A program made the translations under genes and the position numbers. This document shows, one piece after another, positions 42,639 through 53,239 of a stretch of 64,000 nt of DNA. Position 1 is the stretch's first letter. Every line of letters starts with the position of its first letter. The notes beneath the pieces are model-generated. The model made no database searches. It had not been told where the DNA came from and was given only the letters and a program-made list of their open reading frames with translations. Origin of the DNA: Ilyonectria destructans (lineage: Eukaryota; Ascomycota; Sordariomycetes; Hypocreales; Nectriaceae); assembly GCA_020740775.1 (NCBI GenBank), contig JAHEWK010000045.1, positions 124,001 to 188,000 of the forward strand, read 5' to 3'.

Positions 42639-43585
42639 AAGTGAAAATGATGATGGAAGCTGAAGGCAATGAGTAGATATACTCGGCTGCGAATTAGACT
42701 TTAGTACCTAAAACCTCGATCCCGTCGAGCATATCGAGAACGGATATATAAACCATGAAGTAGAAATCTGTATATTCCACATTACATACACGAACATCTT
42801 CCCTCCGCATTTGCGTAACAGCATTGGGAAAACCCTGTGGGAAAACCAATGTCGAGGGACTCATCTACCAAAAGGTTGCCTGAAGCCCATGAAGCAAAAT
42901 CTTACCAGGAAATCCGACAAAAACCAAAACGTGTAGGTTATATAAGACGACGCCCCGGGGTAATAAGTAGGACTGCTGAGTGAAGGTTGAGGAGATGTTT
43001 GAGTTGGCGGTGGTTTGAGTGGGTTGAGATGGAGGGTGGATAGACAGAGTGGAATATAGGGGTGGATGGGCGGGGTGGGATATAGGGGCAGTTAGATCGA
43101 GTGGGATATATGGGCAGGCGGATAGAATAAGATAAAAGGGCAGATAGATAGAGTAGGATAAAGGGCAGAGGTATAAAGTAGGATAAGAGGGCAGTTAGAT
43201 AAGACAGAATGAAGGGTAGATAGATAAGATTAGGTAGAAGAGTAGATAGACTGTATATTAAAGTGAGTATTTAATATACAGCTGTATATAGTATACAGTG
43301 GAGAGGTAGTTAGGACAGCAAATGCAGCCGACAATATGCAGTATAATATTATTATACTTGAAAATAACAGGCGATTGGGTAAGGTATTTATAGACGACAT
43401 ACAGCAGATAATAACACCGCACAGTGAGGGCAGGATACTACTATATCTTAACCGACTCAAACTAGAAGCTGAATGTATAGTAAAATTACTCGGCATAGAC
43501 TCTAAGTATATAATAGAGTCTTTTGATGCATTCTACCAATAGATCAATAGATTTTCATTCGTTGTGGCCTCTGTATTCATCTTGC
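42639..43585. other. Intergenic, AT-rich, with minisatellite
   Basis: No supported gene; a 68-codon AT-rich ORF at 43336 is not called. Minisatellite at 43030-43250. Confidence 0.45.
43030..43250 (+). repeat. Degenerate minisatellite, about 28-30 bp units
   Basis: Repeats of a purine-rich unit like gggcagatagatagagtagg with variation between copies. Lies upstream of the AT-hook gene. Confidence 0.65.
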
Positions 43586-43766
43586 AAGTTGTTGACCTCG
43601 TCGTCGGCTCTGTGTCTTGCAACCAATCAGAATTTTGCAGTCAAAACTAAACCGCATTTGATTTTTGCAGTCAAAACTAAACCGCATTCGATTTTTGCAG
43701 TCAAAGCTAAACTAAATTGAGAATAGTGTAGCTACAGTTAGTACCTAAACCTTTTTCAGTTCTTAT
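43586..43766 (+). repeat. Repeat upstream of the AT-hook gene, with three 31-bp units
   Basis: Matches 28659-28808 but has one extra unit containing gcagtcaaaactaaaccgca. It ends 221 bp before the AT-hook start codon, so it is probably the 5' terminal part of a multi-copy element that includes that gene. Confidence 0.75.
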
Positions 43767-43986
43767 ATTGCTTTTTGAAGCTGATCAGGATATTGCTAGG
43801 TCGCCCCTGTATATGTGATCTGTTCAAGCATGTATTACATAATCTGAGTTTTATGAGGGGGTCGTGGCTGGTTTCATATGGAGAGGGGCTCATCTTGATG
43901 ACTTGAATAGCTTTTGCAGTCTCCTCAATAAATTGCTGAATACAACTACCCAAAGATCCCTCTTCTAGTTCCGCTTTCATTATATC

Positions 43987-46900
43987 ATGGACAACACCGA
44001 TCCCACTACTACTCTCGGGAAACGTAACCGTGGTCGGCCTCGCAAATATCCCACACATGAGGAGAAGCTCAAGGCAGACGCAAAGCAGAAACGAGCGAGG
44101 CGACAGGAGACGGCCTCCGCGCAACGCGATACATTGCATGCGAACTTCTACAATGCACCTTTCCACCAAGAACCAGGAGGAGCTCTTGGGTGGGCGAATG
44201 CATTCACCAATCCTCATTCTCAGGCCACTCCCACTGGTGTGTCAGGACTCAACTCTATGGATATCTCAGAATTCCTTCCCCCTGCCAGTCCTCCGCCGAT
44301 GGGAGATATAGAAGAGCAAGCTATATCAGATATTGGCGTTACTACAGACGCAGTAGATGCCTTCTCCATGCCAAATTATGAGAGCCCTGATCCGAACATT
44401 AACTTCGACGCAGTATCGCATGCCTCGCCCGAGGCGGAGGACGATGAGCAAGATCCAGTCAGACACCTTGCGCACGAATTGACAGAGCAACTTGTAAAAT
44501 TTCGAGGATGCTGCAATGACTGCCACCAAGCAGCAGAGTGTGACCGATCGGAAGACCCGAATGAACACATCAGTCTCGCAATGTATCTGGAATTTGCACC
44601 TGAGCTGGGTCCTGACATCCTTGGCTCTGCGACTATAGCACACCAAAAAGATGACCTAGCTGGAAAGCTCGATGCTGCAACCCGAAGAGAGATGTTCTGT
44701 GGTATCAGCTCCAGAGACGAGATACCTCGCATTTGCTTAAGAGAAGACGATGGGGTTACGGATAATGCCGGGGTTTCCTTTGATGTGGATAGCATTATAG
44801 CCTTCCCGAGTTGCCTTGCAGTTGCCAAGCAGGGCATTCGATGGTCTCCTACCCGGATGACTGTATCTGATCTTCAGTCTGATCTTCACCTCCGCTCAAG
44901 GCCGGTCACTTACTTCGATGCGACTGGAAGACAACATCAAGTCCACCGACCAGTCCACCAGACTCCTCATTATACCTTCGGTCGGGTCGTTGGATTTGAG
45001 GACATATCTTTGTACTTCCTGTTTCCCAACCTATATCGAGAGGAGCAGAAGTGCAGCCGGCTCCGAGACGAATACTTTCGGCTGTGGATGGACGGCATTC
45101 TCCTCCCGGCAATATATCAATACTACAGCAGCGCCCATGTCCAGCATTATCCATCGAGCTATGACCACAGTCGGTATAATTCTACCGCCCGTGGAGTAGA
45201 GACACTTACTCAACGAGTGCACCCCGTAGCACGGGAACAACAATTGGTGTACTATCTACCACCAGAGGGACTGGCCGATGTTTGGGCCAATATCCTCGCC
45301 ACTGTTCAAGAGCCAGGATTCCAACAGTTTCAGGACGTTACCATCCTCCTTCAAGCAAAGAACCTCAAGGTCCTTACAAAAGACATCACCTGGGAGAAAA
45401 TGGTATTACGCTTTCAAGAGTATTGGGTCAATGCGATTGACGAGAGCTACATCACGACAGAACTCTACATTGATATCGGAAAAGAAACTTGTCCTCAGCA
45501 GGCATCTCAAGTTGTGCCTTGGAGCCAACTGGCAGCTGAGGCGATCAATGGTCCAACAGATAAACGAGCCGAAACTCTACTGTACAGGCGATGTTGCTTA
45601 GAGTCATATGCCTTCCAGGCCCAGGACGGGTCCACCGATGAAACGAAGCAGAAGCAAGTCTTTTATCCCTTCAGTATGCTTCAAGATACTGGAAGCTTGA
45701 CCATTGAGACTGGAAAGCGCTCTTCACGCCGTGCTGCTGGCCTTCTTTACTCTCAATTCTACTCCAGTGTCAAGGAAGTATTCGCAGCGGGGAATGTATA
45801 TCCTTTTACGAACACAGCCATCGAGACGCTTGCCCTTGACAAGAAGTTAAGAAAGACATGGGAGCTCGTTGGAGGTGGTCTCAGCCACCAGCCAGCTGCA
45901 TTGATCAAAGCATTCCTGTACACAAAGCTCCGATGCCATTATGCCTTGTTGGGATCCATGCAGAAATCCTTTGGCATTAGAGAAGAGCATCGTGTTTCTA
46001 AGGAGCTATTCTACGCTATTGATGGCCAACTTCGCTCCCGAGAGCTCCACAACAAGCGCCTTGTCGTACCCACTGATGATAGTTCCCCGTACTATAGTTT
46101 CACGACTGATACTTTGCTTCGATGGGTGCGGTCGAACATCAACAAGTTCTGTGTGGGGTTTGAGATGGTCTACAGCTTCCAGGACCCACATTTTGTGACC
46201 TGGGAGCACACAAGAATCATGCTGATGTTTCTTCGCTGCCTCCAATTCTCGTATACAGGCGGACTGATACAGAAAGTCGGTGGCTGCTGGCGAGACGTAC
46301 GACAGCAACCCGATCCAAGTCAGCCAAACGGACTTCGCCGATACGAAGGTCTCGGGTTCAAGCGCACAATGGAGGTGTACGGCTATGCTTGGTTTCTTGA
46401 CAAGATCGACTGGAATACGCTCACTTTTCGCCAACCCCATGCGGCCTATATGATGTTCAACAACCCATCCATGCAGACTGTTTACCGCGCTCGATACCAC
46501 CAAGTCCGGGATGTACGGATCGACTTCATTCGAGTGGATAAGGCTTACCAATGGATGCTCGAGTTCAGTGCCATTCCCACGTGCCTCGACCTCTTGGAGA
46601 ATTACCTTCGAGAGCTCTGCCTGTGTGCCTTTCGAAAGGACGTCTTCTTTCACGTCAAGTCAGCTCTGAAGCCAGAATACACAGAGGCTGCATTAGCAGG
46701 AGACATTCCCCTCTGCTATGATAGTGTCAACAATGCCATGCTCAAAGATTACCAGCCACTTCAACTTGCGCAAGGAAACAGGTTGGCAGTGAAGGATGTT
46801 CATGTGTTGTTTGCTTGGCTTTGGAAATCGAAGGATGACCATTTTGAACGGCAGGGGTGGAATGAAAAGCCATACCGTATGCTATTCCAGCAGAGCTTCC

Positions 46901-47757
46901 ATGCCGTCAAGACCGCACGAGGCAAAGCTGGTGCACGGAAGTGGCGGCAAGAGTTGAAAAGGTCATTCCTTGGAAGCCATTGGATTCTCCCATATCCACA
47001 TAGCCGGGGATTTATGCGTAAGGAGAAGGAGGAAAAACAGTTCACATGGTGGCCCAGTTTGCATATAGGACTCATCAGACACTACGCCAAGTCCCGACAG
47101 ACTGGAACACTTGCCCACCCACTGCCAGCATCCAACATCAAACATCATCCTATTGACGGATGGCAACTAGCAGGTTCTCTGTTTTCCAAGAGCTATATGC
47201 CCTATGTCATACAACCCGAACAGGAATTGATTCGAATGCCTGAAAAGGAGCTCTATGCCCGGTTGGTTGCTCTTCGGGAGCAAGTATCAGCTGGGCTGCC
47301 TCAAAGCTCTTCTATAGCACTTGGACTGGAATTGGATAACTCACCTGAGAGATACTACTTTCCAAAGAAATGGTGTCAGATAAGGCAAACAGAGGTCGCT
47401 AAAACATTCGAGGAATGTGACGAGGTAAATGAGTGTATCTGGTTTTTGAAAAAAGGGTTAGAGACATATGAAAATCTCCGACGTTGTCAACAAAACCGAC
47501 GCAAAAGACACCGAAATCGCGTTACGACCCAACTAGACAGTGATTCGAATTCGGGCTCAGGGGGTGATGAAACTGAGGCTACCTCAGACGAGGAGAGCCT
47601 TGTTGTGATGCGAAAAAAGCAAGCACAGAGTGTGCGCAATATGGAAACCCGAGTGCACGAGCTGATTGAAGAATTCAAACGAAGATATCCGCAATGGCAG
47701 AAGTCTTATAACCCTATCCTGAGAGAGCTCAATCAACGCTTAGAACGCGTTGAGTAA
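43987..47757 (+). CDS. Large intact AT-hook protein of unknown function, probably element-encoded
   Basis: A single 1,256-codon exon from ATG 43987 (MDNTDPTTTLGKRNRGRPRKYP). GRPRKYP near residue 15 is an AT-hook that binds the minor groove of AT-rich DNA; a Lys/Arg-rich stretch follows. Residues 165-185 have a Cys/His cluster (CCNDCHQAAECDRSED). The long middle is Trp/Tyr/Leu-rich and globular with no domain I can name. The C-terminus is acidic/basic with a possible coiled coil (VHELIEEFKRRYPQWQKSYN). No stop or frameshift interrupts it, unlike most of its neighbours, so it is young or under selection. The upstream repeat copy at 28659 suggests it belongs to a mobile family. It may be a transposase-like or regulatory protein of an undescribed element; no catalytic motif supports this yet. 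Confidence 0.75.
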   Translation: MDNTDPTTTLGKRNRGRPRKYPTHEEKLKADAKQKRARRQETASAQRDTLHANFYNAPFHQEPGGALGWANAFTNPHSQATPTGVSGLNSMDISEFLPPASPPPMGDIEEQAISDIGVTTDAVDAFSMPNYESPDPNINFDAVSHASPEAEDDEQDPVRHLAHELTEQLVKFRGCCNDCHQAAECDRSEDPNEHISLAMYLEFAPELGPDILGSATIAHQKDDLAGKLDAATRREMFCGISSRDEIPRICLREDDGVTDNAGVSFDVDSIIAFPSCLAVAKQGIRWSPTRMTVSDLQSDLHLRSRPVTYFDATGRQHQVHRPVHQTPHYTFGRVVGFEDISLYFLFPNLYREEQKCSRLRDEYFRLWMDGILLPAIYQYYSSAHVQHYPSSYDHSRYNSTARGVETLTQRVHPVAREQQLVYYLPPEGLADVWANILATVQEPGFQQFQDVTILLQAKNLKVLTKDITWEKMVLRFQEYWVNAIDESYITTELYIDIGKETCPQQASQVVPWSQLAAEAINGPTDKRAETLLYRRCCLESYAFQAQDGSTDETKQKQVFYPFSMLQDTGSLTIETGKRSSRRAAGLLYSQFYSSVKEVFAAGNVYPFTNTAIETLALDKKLRKTWELVGGGLSHQPAALIKAFLYTKLRCHYALLGSMQKSFGIREEHRVSKELFYAIDGQLRSRELHNKRLVVPTDDSSPYYSFTTDTLLRWVRSNINKFCVGFEMVYSFQDPHFVTWEHTRIMLMFLRCLQFSYTGGLIQKVGGCWRDVRQQPDPSQPNGLRRYEGLGFKRTMEVYGYAWFLDKIDWNTLTFRQPHAAYMMFNNPSMQTVYRARYHQVRDVRIDFIRVDKAYQWMLEFSAIPTCLDLLENYLRELCLCAFRKDVFFHVKSALKPEYTEAALAGDIPLCYDSVNNAMLKDYQPLQLAQGNRLAVKDVHVLFAWLWKSKDDHFERQGWNEKPYRMLFQQSFHAVKTARGKAGARKWRQELKRSFLGSHWILPYPHSRGFMRKEKEEKQFTWWPSLHIGLIRHYAKSRQTGTLAHPLPASNIKHHPIDGWQLAGSLFSKSYMPYVIQPEQELIRMPEKELYARLVALREQVSAGLPQSSSIALGLELDNSPERYYFPKKWCQIRQTEVAKTFEECDEVNECIWFLKKGLETYENLRRCQQNRRKRHRNRVTTQLDSDSNSGSGGDETEATSDEESLVVMRKKQAQSVRNMETRVHELIEEFKRRYPQWQKSYNPILRELNQRLERVE

Positions 47758-48726
47758 TGAATGGTAGGGTAGCTAGAGTATAAGTAGTCGCTGAAGTATA
47801 AAATAGTCATATGACCCTCCCTGCTATTTTAATATCCCGTTATACAGTTAGGTTAGATAAAACTTTGCTCTGGTTCGGAAAGTAGGTCTGCAGATATCCC
47901 GTCGTAGCATAGATGCATCCAATGCGCAGAGACATTGCAGCGGGCAAGTGCAAATAGTGCTTTGGCTTCAGTGTTATAGCACAGAAAGATATTAAGGCTA
48001 GAAGAAGGTGTCGGTGGGCGTAGTGTATCGTGCAGATCACGCCCGAGACTAAGGATATCTCTATTGGCTTTCAAGAAAGAAGGTACAACTGCTAGATTGA
48101 CAGCAAAATAGAAGAAGAAGAGATATCTGGCACTGCAAAGCACTTAATTATGCTCCTGCCAATAGCATAGAACTAACACAGACAGTACCAGACAGGAGTA
48201 TGTCAGACTACAGATAGCACTACTCTATCTTGTCAGTTCCCCCGGCCACATTATCCTACTGTTCCCCGTTCCCACTATAGGGTGGTGTGGTGTTTGATAA
48301 GACTGTGCCCAGTCTCGAAAAGTGGGTCCGCCGCACCCCACGCCACGCGATGTCCCATAGCAGCAGAGATGTATGCAACCAAGGCGCAGAGACGTTGCGG
48401 CGGTCAAGAACAACCCGATGAGATTCATCAATAAGGTATTAATGTATGCTAAAAGTGGGTCTGCCACTAGATCCCGTGGCGGGGCCGGCGGTGCGGAGCG
48501 GATCCGGGCGGGTCTGACGGTGTAAAGTAGTCCGGGCCGTTCAGGCTGTAGATACAGAGAAATAAGACTGTGCTATGTGTCGAAAAGTGGGTCTGTAACA
48601 GTTAATAGACTATAGCATTGTGTGATTTGTAGTTGGTATGTGTGATTTAGAGGCGGTATTCAGTGTAATGACAGAAGTTGGGTGCTGCTGGGCGAGTGGG
48701 CTCTGCCGACGGAAACAAGGTCGGCC
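47758..48726. other. Subtelomere-like repeat block upstream of the helicase
   Basis: At least three degenerate copies of a word ending in gaaaagtgggtctg or a variant (about 47872, 48317, 48582), with longer similarity between 47846-48170, 48290-48435 and 52090-52315. No gene. Resembles telomere-associated sequence. Confidence 0.55.
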
Positions 48727-48992
48727 ATGGCCAACCCGGAGCAGCATTTCGCCAAGATCCGGCTCCAATGGCTCTGCAAGGCAACGTACTCGCCCATGGG
48801 CTATATACTGAGCCTGCTGCTCTACGGCCAGAAGATCGCGAAGGAGACGGGCAGCCGGCTGATGGTGTCGTGGAGCAAGTACGGCGAGGTTATGTTCTTT
48901 ATGGGCACGCCGATCCCGATGGACAGCATCCGCAGTATGGTTGCAGAGCTGATTACTGATGCTGAGGATCTGCTGTGGGAGTCGCTGATGTT

Positions 48993-49023
<31 letters not shown>

Positions 49024-52000
49024 AAGAAGAAGCAGAAAGACGGCCAGCAGGAAGGAAAGGAGGGCGAGGCTGCTGGCAATAACAACGACGCCGATGACGA
49101 TGATGACGGTAGTGATGATGAGGACAGTAAGAGCAACATACTCGACGGCGGCAGCAATAACCCTAAGAGTACTGGCAATACCCGGTTTACCATCCCGCTT
49201 GATGCTATAAAGGACGACCTAACCTATACCCAGCGGGGAAGATCCTTTATCCACAGCAACGGACTGGCTGGACGAGAGGTCGAGATGCTCGAGGATATTG
49301 TAGCAGGGCCGCAGAGGCAGAGCTTCCTACGTACAACGGGGCGGTGGGAGTGGGAGTGGGCCCACGTCCGCCAGTATCTCAAGCTCGTTAAGAAGTTCGA
49401 GGAGCAGCTGCTGACACTAGCCCACATTACGGGAGGCCAGCCCAGCCGCGGCGAGGAGATTACGGGCTTGCGCCTGATCAATGGCATCAACCGGGACCGG
49501 AACGTCTTTGTTATTGACGGCGAGGTCGTGCTGATTACCCAGTATCACAAGTCACAGGCCCACTTCGACTCGCCCAAGGTGGTGCCGCGCTTCCTGCCCG
49601 CACGCGTTGGGCAGCTGATGGTTATGTATATCGTCTACATCAGGCCCCTCGTCGACCGCTGGGAGGCCGACCGCTGGTCGCTCTACGACAAGATGAACCC
49701 GCCGAGCGACTTCATCTGGCATCGCGAGGACGGCACGCCCTGGGGGAGCACCCAGCTGTCAGCCGGGCTGGCCAGATGGACCGAGCACTATATGGGCATC
49801 CGGATCCCGCTCCGGGACTGGCGGCATATTGCTGTCGCCATCAGCAAGAGACATGCCCGGCAGCGGGGTATGGCCAAGGCCGACTTTGAGGACGATGAAG
49901 ACGGCGATGATGCCGAGCAGTACGAGGACCCCGACGACCTCGCCGCCAGCCACAGCACCAAGACGTCAGAGAATTACGGCGTCACAATCGATGTGCTTAA
50001 GCGCCTGACGGCTGAGTCTCTGGACATATTCGGCCAGGTCAGCCACCGGTGGCATCAGTTCCTCGGCTGTGCCGGGCAGCAGCCCACACCGGCCGGGCCG
50101 AGGCCGAAGTCGAAGTCGAAGCAGGGCAAGCGAGGGGCGGTGGAGGCCACAGACAAGAAGCAGCCTGCACTGTCCAGTAAACGGGCTCGAGTTCTTCCAC
50201 TTCGGGGGTTGGGGTCGGCCGCCACAGGGGATATCATCAAGGCCGGCCACACAGTCAAGGGCAAGGGCAAGGACGGGGACGGGGACGGGGACGATGATGC
50301 CATCCTACAGGCGCTGCGGGCTGTGCTCCGCGACGACAAGGCCCAGTTCCGATCGCCACAGCAGGAAGAGGCCGTACGGGCCGCAGCCGCGGGGAAGTCG
50401 CCTCTAGTTGCAATCCTGCCTACGGGCGGGGGCAAGAGCCTGGTCTTTATGGTGCCGGCGATGCTGTCGAGGTCCAGCGGCGGCGGCGTCACCATCGTGG
50501 TGGCGCCGTACGCCGAGCTCAAGAAGCAGATGGCCGCCCGCTGCATCGAAGCCGGCCTGGACTGCAAGCACTGGCCGGAGGCCCGCGACTCGTGGCCGAG
50601 GGTGGTCATCGTGTCGGCCGAGGCGGCTGGTAGCGATAACTTCCTGCAGTGGGCCGCCGAGCTGAGCGTGCGCGGGAAGCTCGACCGCATCGTCATCGAC
50701 GAGTGCCACCTCACCTTCACCGCCGCCGACGAGTACCGCAGGAAGCTCCGCGGGCTGGTGCGGCTCCGCAGCCTGGGCTGCCCGTTCGTCTTCCTCACCG
50801 GGACGCTGCCGCCGCTGCGCCAGTGGGAGTTCGAGGAGGCCATGCTGCTGCAGAACCCCCTCTACATCCGCGCCTCCAGCCACCGCGTCAACGCCCAGTA
50901 CTCCGTTCGCCGGGTCAAGAGCGGGCAGGGCATTATGGAGGTCAAGAGGCTCGTGACGGCATGGACAGTGGGCCACAAGCTGGCGGCGGGCGAGAAGGGC
51001 ATCATATACTGCACCAGCCACGCCAAGTGCAGGGCGCTGGCTCAGCAGCTGCAGTGCCACTACTACCACGGGATGCGCGAGGACAGTGATGCTCACTTTG
51101 CTGCCCAGCGCAGTGCCGGCTTCCGGGCCTGGGCCGAGGGCACGATGCTGTACATTGTAGCTACGGCGGCGCTGGGGACGGGCATTGACATCCCGGGTAT
51201 CACGCATGTGATCCACCTCGAGGCGCCGCACAGCATCATCGACTACGCTCAGGAGGCCGGGCGGGCTGGGCGGGCCGGGGAGCGCGTTACGGCCGAGATC
51301 ATCATCGAGGACAAGGACTGGCCAGTCGAGGACCCATCCAAGGACGGCTGCCTCGAGCTGAAAGTGCGCGAAGTGAACAGCCTGATCCGGACGCAGGGCT
51401 GCCGGCGCCGCATCCTCGGGCAGTGCCTGGACGGCGATGTGCGGGACTGCAAAGGGATCGGCGCCGCGGCTCTGTGTGACAACTGCGAGGCGGCCGAGCT
51501 GGTTTGGAAGAGCGAGCTGTCCTCGCAGGGCATAGTTATGATGCAGGCCCGCGGCAGGATCATTTCCCGCGCCATGCAACAGATGCAGGCGGCGCTGGAG
51601 GAGGTCGAGGAGCTGGGCGGCAAGCTGGGCTGCCGGATATGCTGGATGTTCGACGGGGCCAAGGAGGCACGGCATCAGTGGACGGCGTGTGACGACATCG
51701 AGAACTGCCTGTCCTTCCTCAGCTGCATGGACTTCCAACGGAAGATCAACTACCGCAGGGACCAGCAGGCCAGCTTCCTGAGCTGCTTCTACTGCCATGT
51801 ATCACAGAAGCTCTGCGAGGACGGGTATCAGAGCGGCGGCGCCACATGCCGATGGAAACACGTCGTGATTCCGTTGGCCTATGCGGCTACAACCGAGCCA
51901 GCTCTATGGAGCCGCATCCAGGGGCTTGCAGGGCGTACCTTTAAGGGGCTGGATGATTATGCAAGCTGGCTTGGGCGGAAGCATCTGAAGCTGGTATGTG

Positions 52001-52071
52001 GGCAGGAAATGACGAATGCGATGGCGGTATTTACGTTAATTATAGAGTGGCGGATAGAAGAGAAGATTTGA
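48727..52071 (+). CDS. Telomere-linked RecQ-type helicase with N-terminal integrase-like segment
   Basis: I chose ATG 48727 (MANPEQHFAKIRLQWLCK; 1,114 residues); the frame is open further 5' and the family usually has more N-terminus, so the start is uncertain. A poly-Lys then acidic run (residues 88-150) is followed by ITGGQPSRGEEITGLR, YHKSQ, DWRHIAVAISKRH and SHSTKTSENYG (Tyr417), which resemble the R, K, H/R and Tyr boxes of tyrosine recombinases. The helicase: Walker A PTGGGKS at about 564, DECH at 658, TGTLPP, IVATAALGTGID and QEAGRAGRAG at 842, then a Cys-rich RecQ-like zinc region (CRRRILGQCLDG, CDNC). Family members sit next to telomeres in many fungi and are linked to telomere maintenance or element spread. 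The sequence is GC-rich and intact. Confidence 0.85.
48987..49032 (+). repeat. (AAG)n run encoding poly-Lys in the helicase
   Basis: About 15 AAG units in frame, after WESLMF. Likely length-variable. Confidence 0.85.
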
Positions 52072-53239
52072 GAGAGCACGCATACATGGTATATTGAGCT
52101 TTAGGTTTATAGAGCAGAGATATAGAGAAGCCGGAGGCAGGGGTTGGTGGGTGTAATATATAGTGCAGACGACACCTGAGACGAATGCTTGTCCTAATGG
52201 ACCTAGAGAAATAAGATATAACCGCCAGGTTGACGGGATAAATAGAGATAAAAGAGATGTTGGGTACTGTAAAGCATTTAATTAAGTGCTTCTCTATACG
52301 CTCGGACTTAAGGGGGGGGGGGGAGGGGCCGAGAGAGCAATAGGGGCAGCTGTAACTACTTGGGCCAGGGGAGGAAGGCCAGAGGGAAGATGTCTCGAAT
52401 AAGTCGGAAGTGGAAAAATGCAATAGCAGTTAACAAGCATCTAGTTAGTAGAGCTGCTCTGCTAAGTAGTTACTATATACAGAGACCGAAAGAAAGAAGA
52501 GGGAATAGAAATACAGAAGAAACAGAGGTAGAAGGAAAAAAGGGGAAAAAGAAATAGAAGGGGTGGTCCAGGGTAGGCAAAAACTATATCATTGTGAAGA
52601 TCCGGATGGGTCTGACGGTGCAAAGTGGTCTGGGCCAGTATCTGTAGGTTGGGGAGGGAATGCTGGATTGGTAAGGACTGCTGAATTAGGTAGGGAATGC
52701 TGGGTTCAGTAGGGAAAGCTGGGCTGAGTAGGGAACGCTGGGTTGAGTAGGAAACGCTAGAGTGTAAACGCTGGGTTAGAGAGTAAACGCTGGGCTGAGT
52801 AGGGAACGCTGGGTTGAGTAGGAAACGCTGGATTGGAAACGCTGGGTTGAGTAGGAAACGCTAGAGTGTAAACGCTGGGTTAGAGAGTAAACGCTGGGTT
52901 GAGTAGGAAACGCTACTACTACTACTACTACAGGACTACTAGTCTCGCATCCTTTTTCCGTCAAAAAGCCGTCCCCTGCTCAGCCTGCCCAATCATCATC
53001 TTGTTTCGTCCTTTTTCACGTCAATCCCGCTCGGCCCCACACAAGTGCCCGGGAGCCCGGGACATTTTATTACCTACAGCCTTTTTCATTAAAAAAGGGC
53101 CCCTTAATTTTACTCCGTTTACCAAGTGCCGGACGCCAATAGGAGTAGGCGCCAACTATGCTTGTACGGGAGGAGGAGCGAATTCTCTCTTTTTCATCAT
53201 AACAGCACTTCAAACCCTTAAGACACTATCATCATCGTC
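52072..53239. other. Intergenic: degenerate repeat, poly-G run, minisatellite
   Basis: Contains a copy of the helicase-flanking repeat (52090-52315), a G run at about 52312-52327, and a minisatellite (52665-52915). No gene. Confidence 0.55.
52665..52932 (+). repeat. Minisatellite of gctgggttgagtaggaaac-type units ending in (CTA)n
   Basis: About a dozen imperfect units of 15-22 bp, with a higher-order unit of about 115 bp seen nearly twice, then a CTA microsatellite at 52912-52931. Lies between the helicase and the next family member. Confidence 0.8.

Noticed and set aside
43336..43542. 68-codon AT-rich ORF
   Set aside because: No domain, AT-rich low-complexity surroundings, overlapping minus-strand ORF.
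50404..51798. 464-codon antisense ORF across the helicase
   Set aside because: Shadow of GC-rich coding DNA; the sense frame has all helicase motifs.
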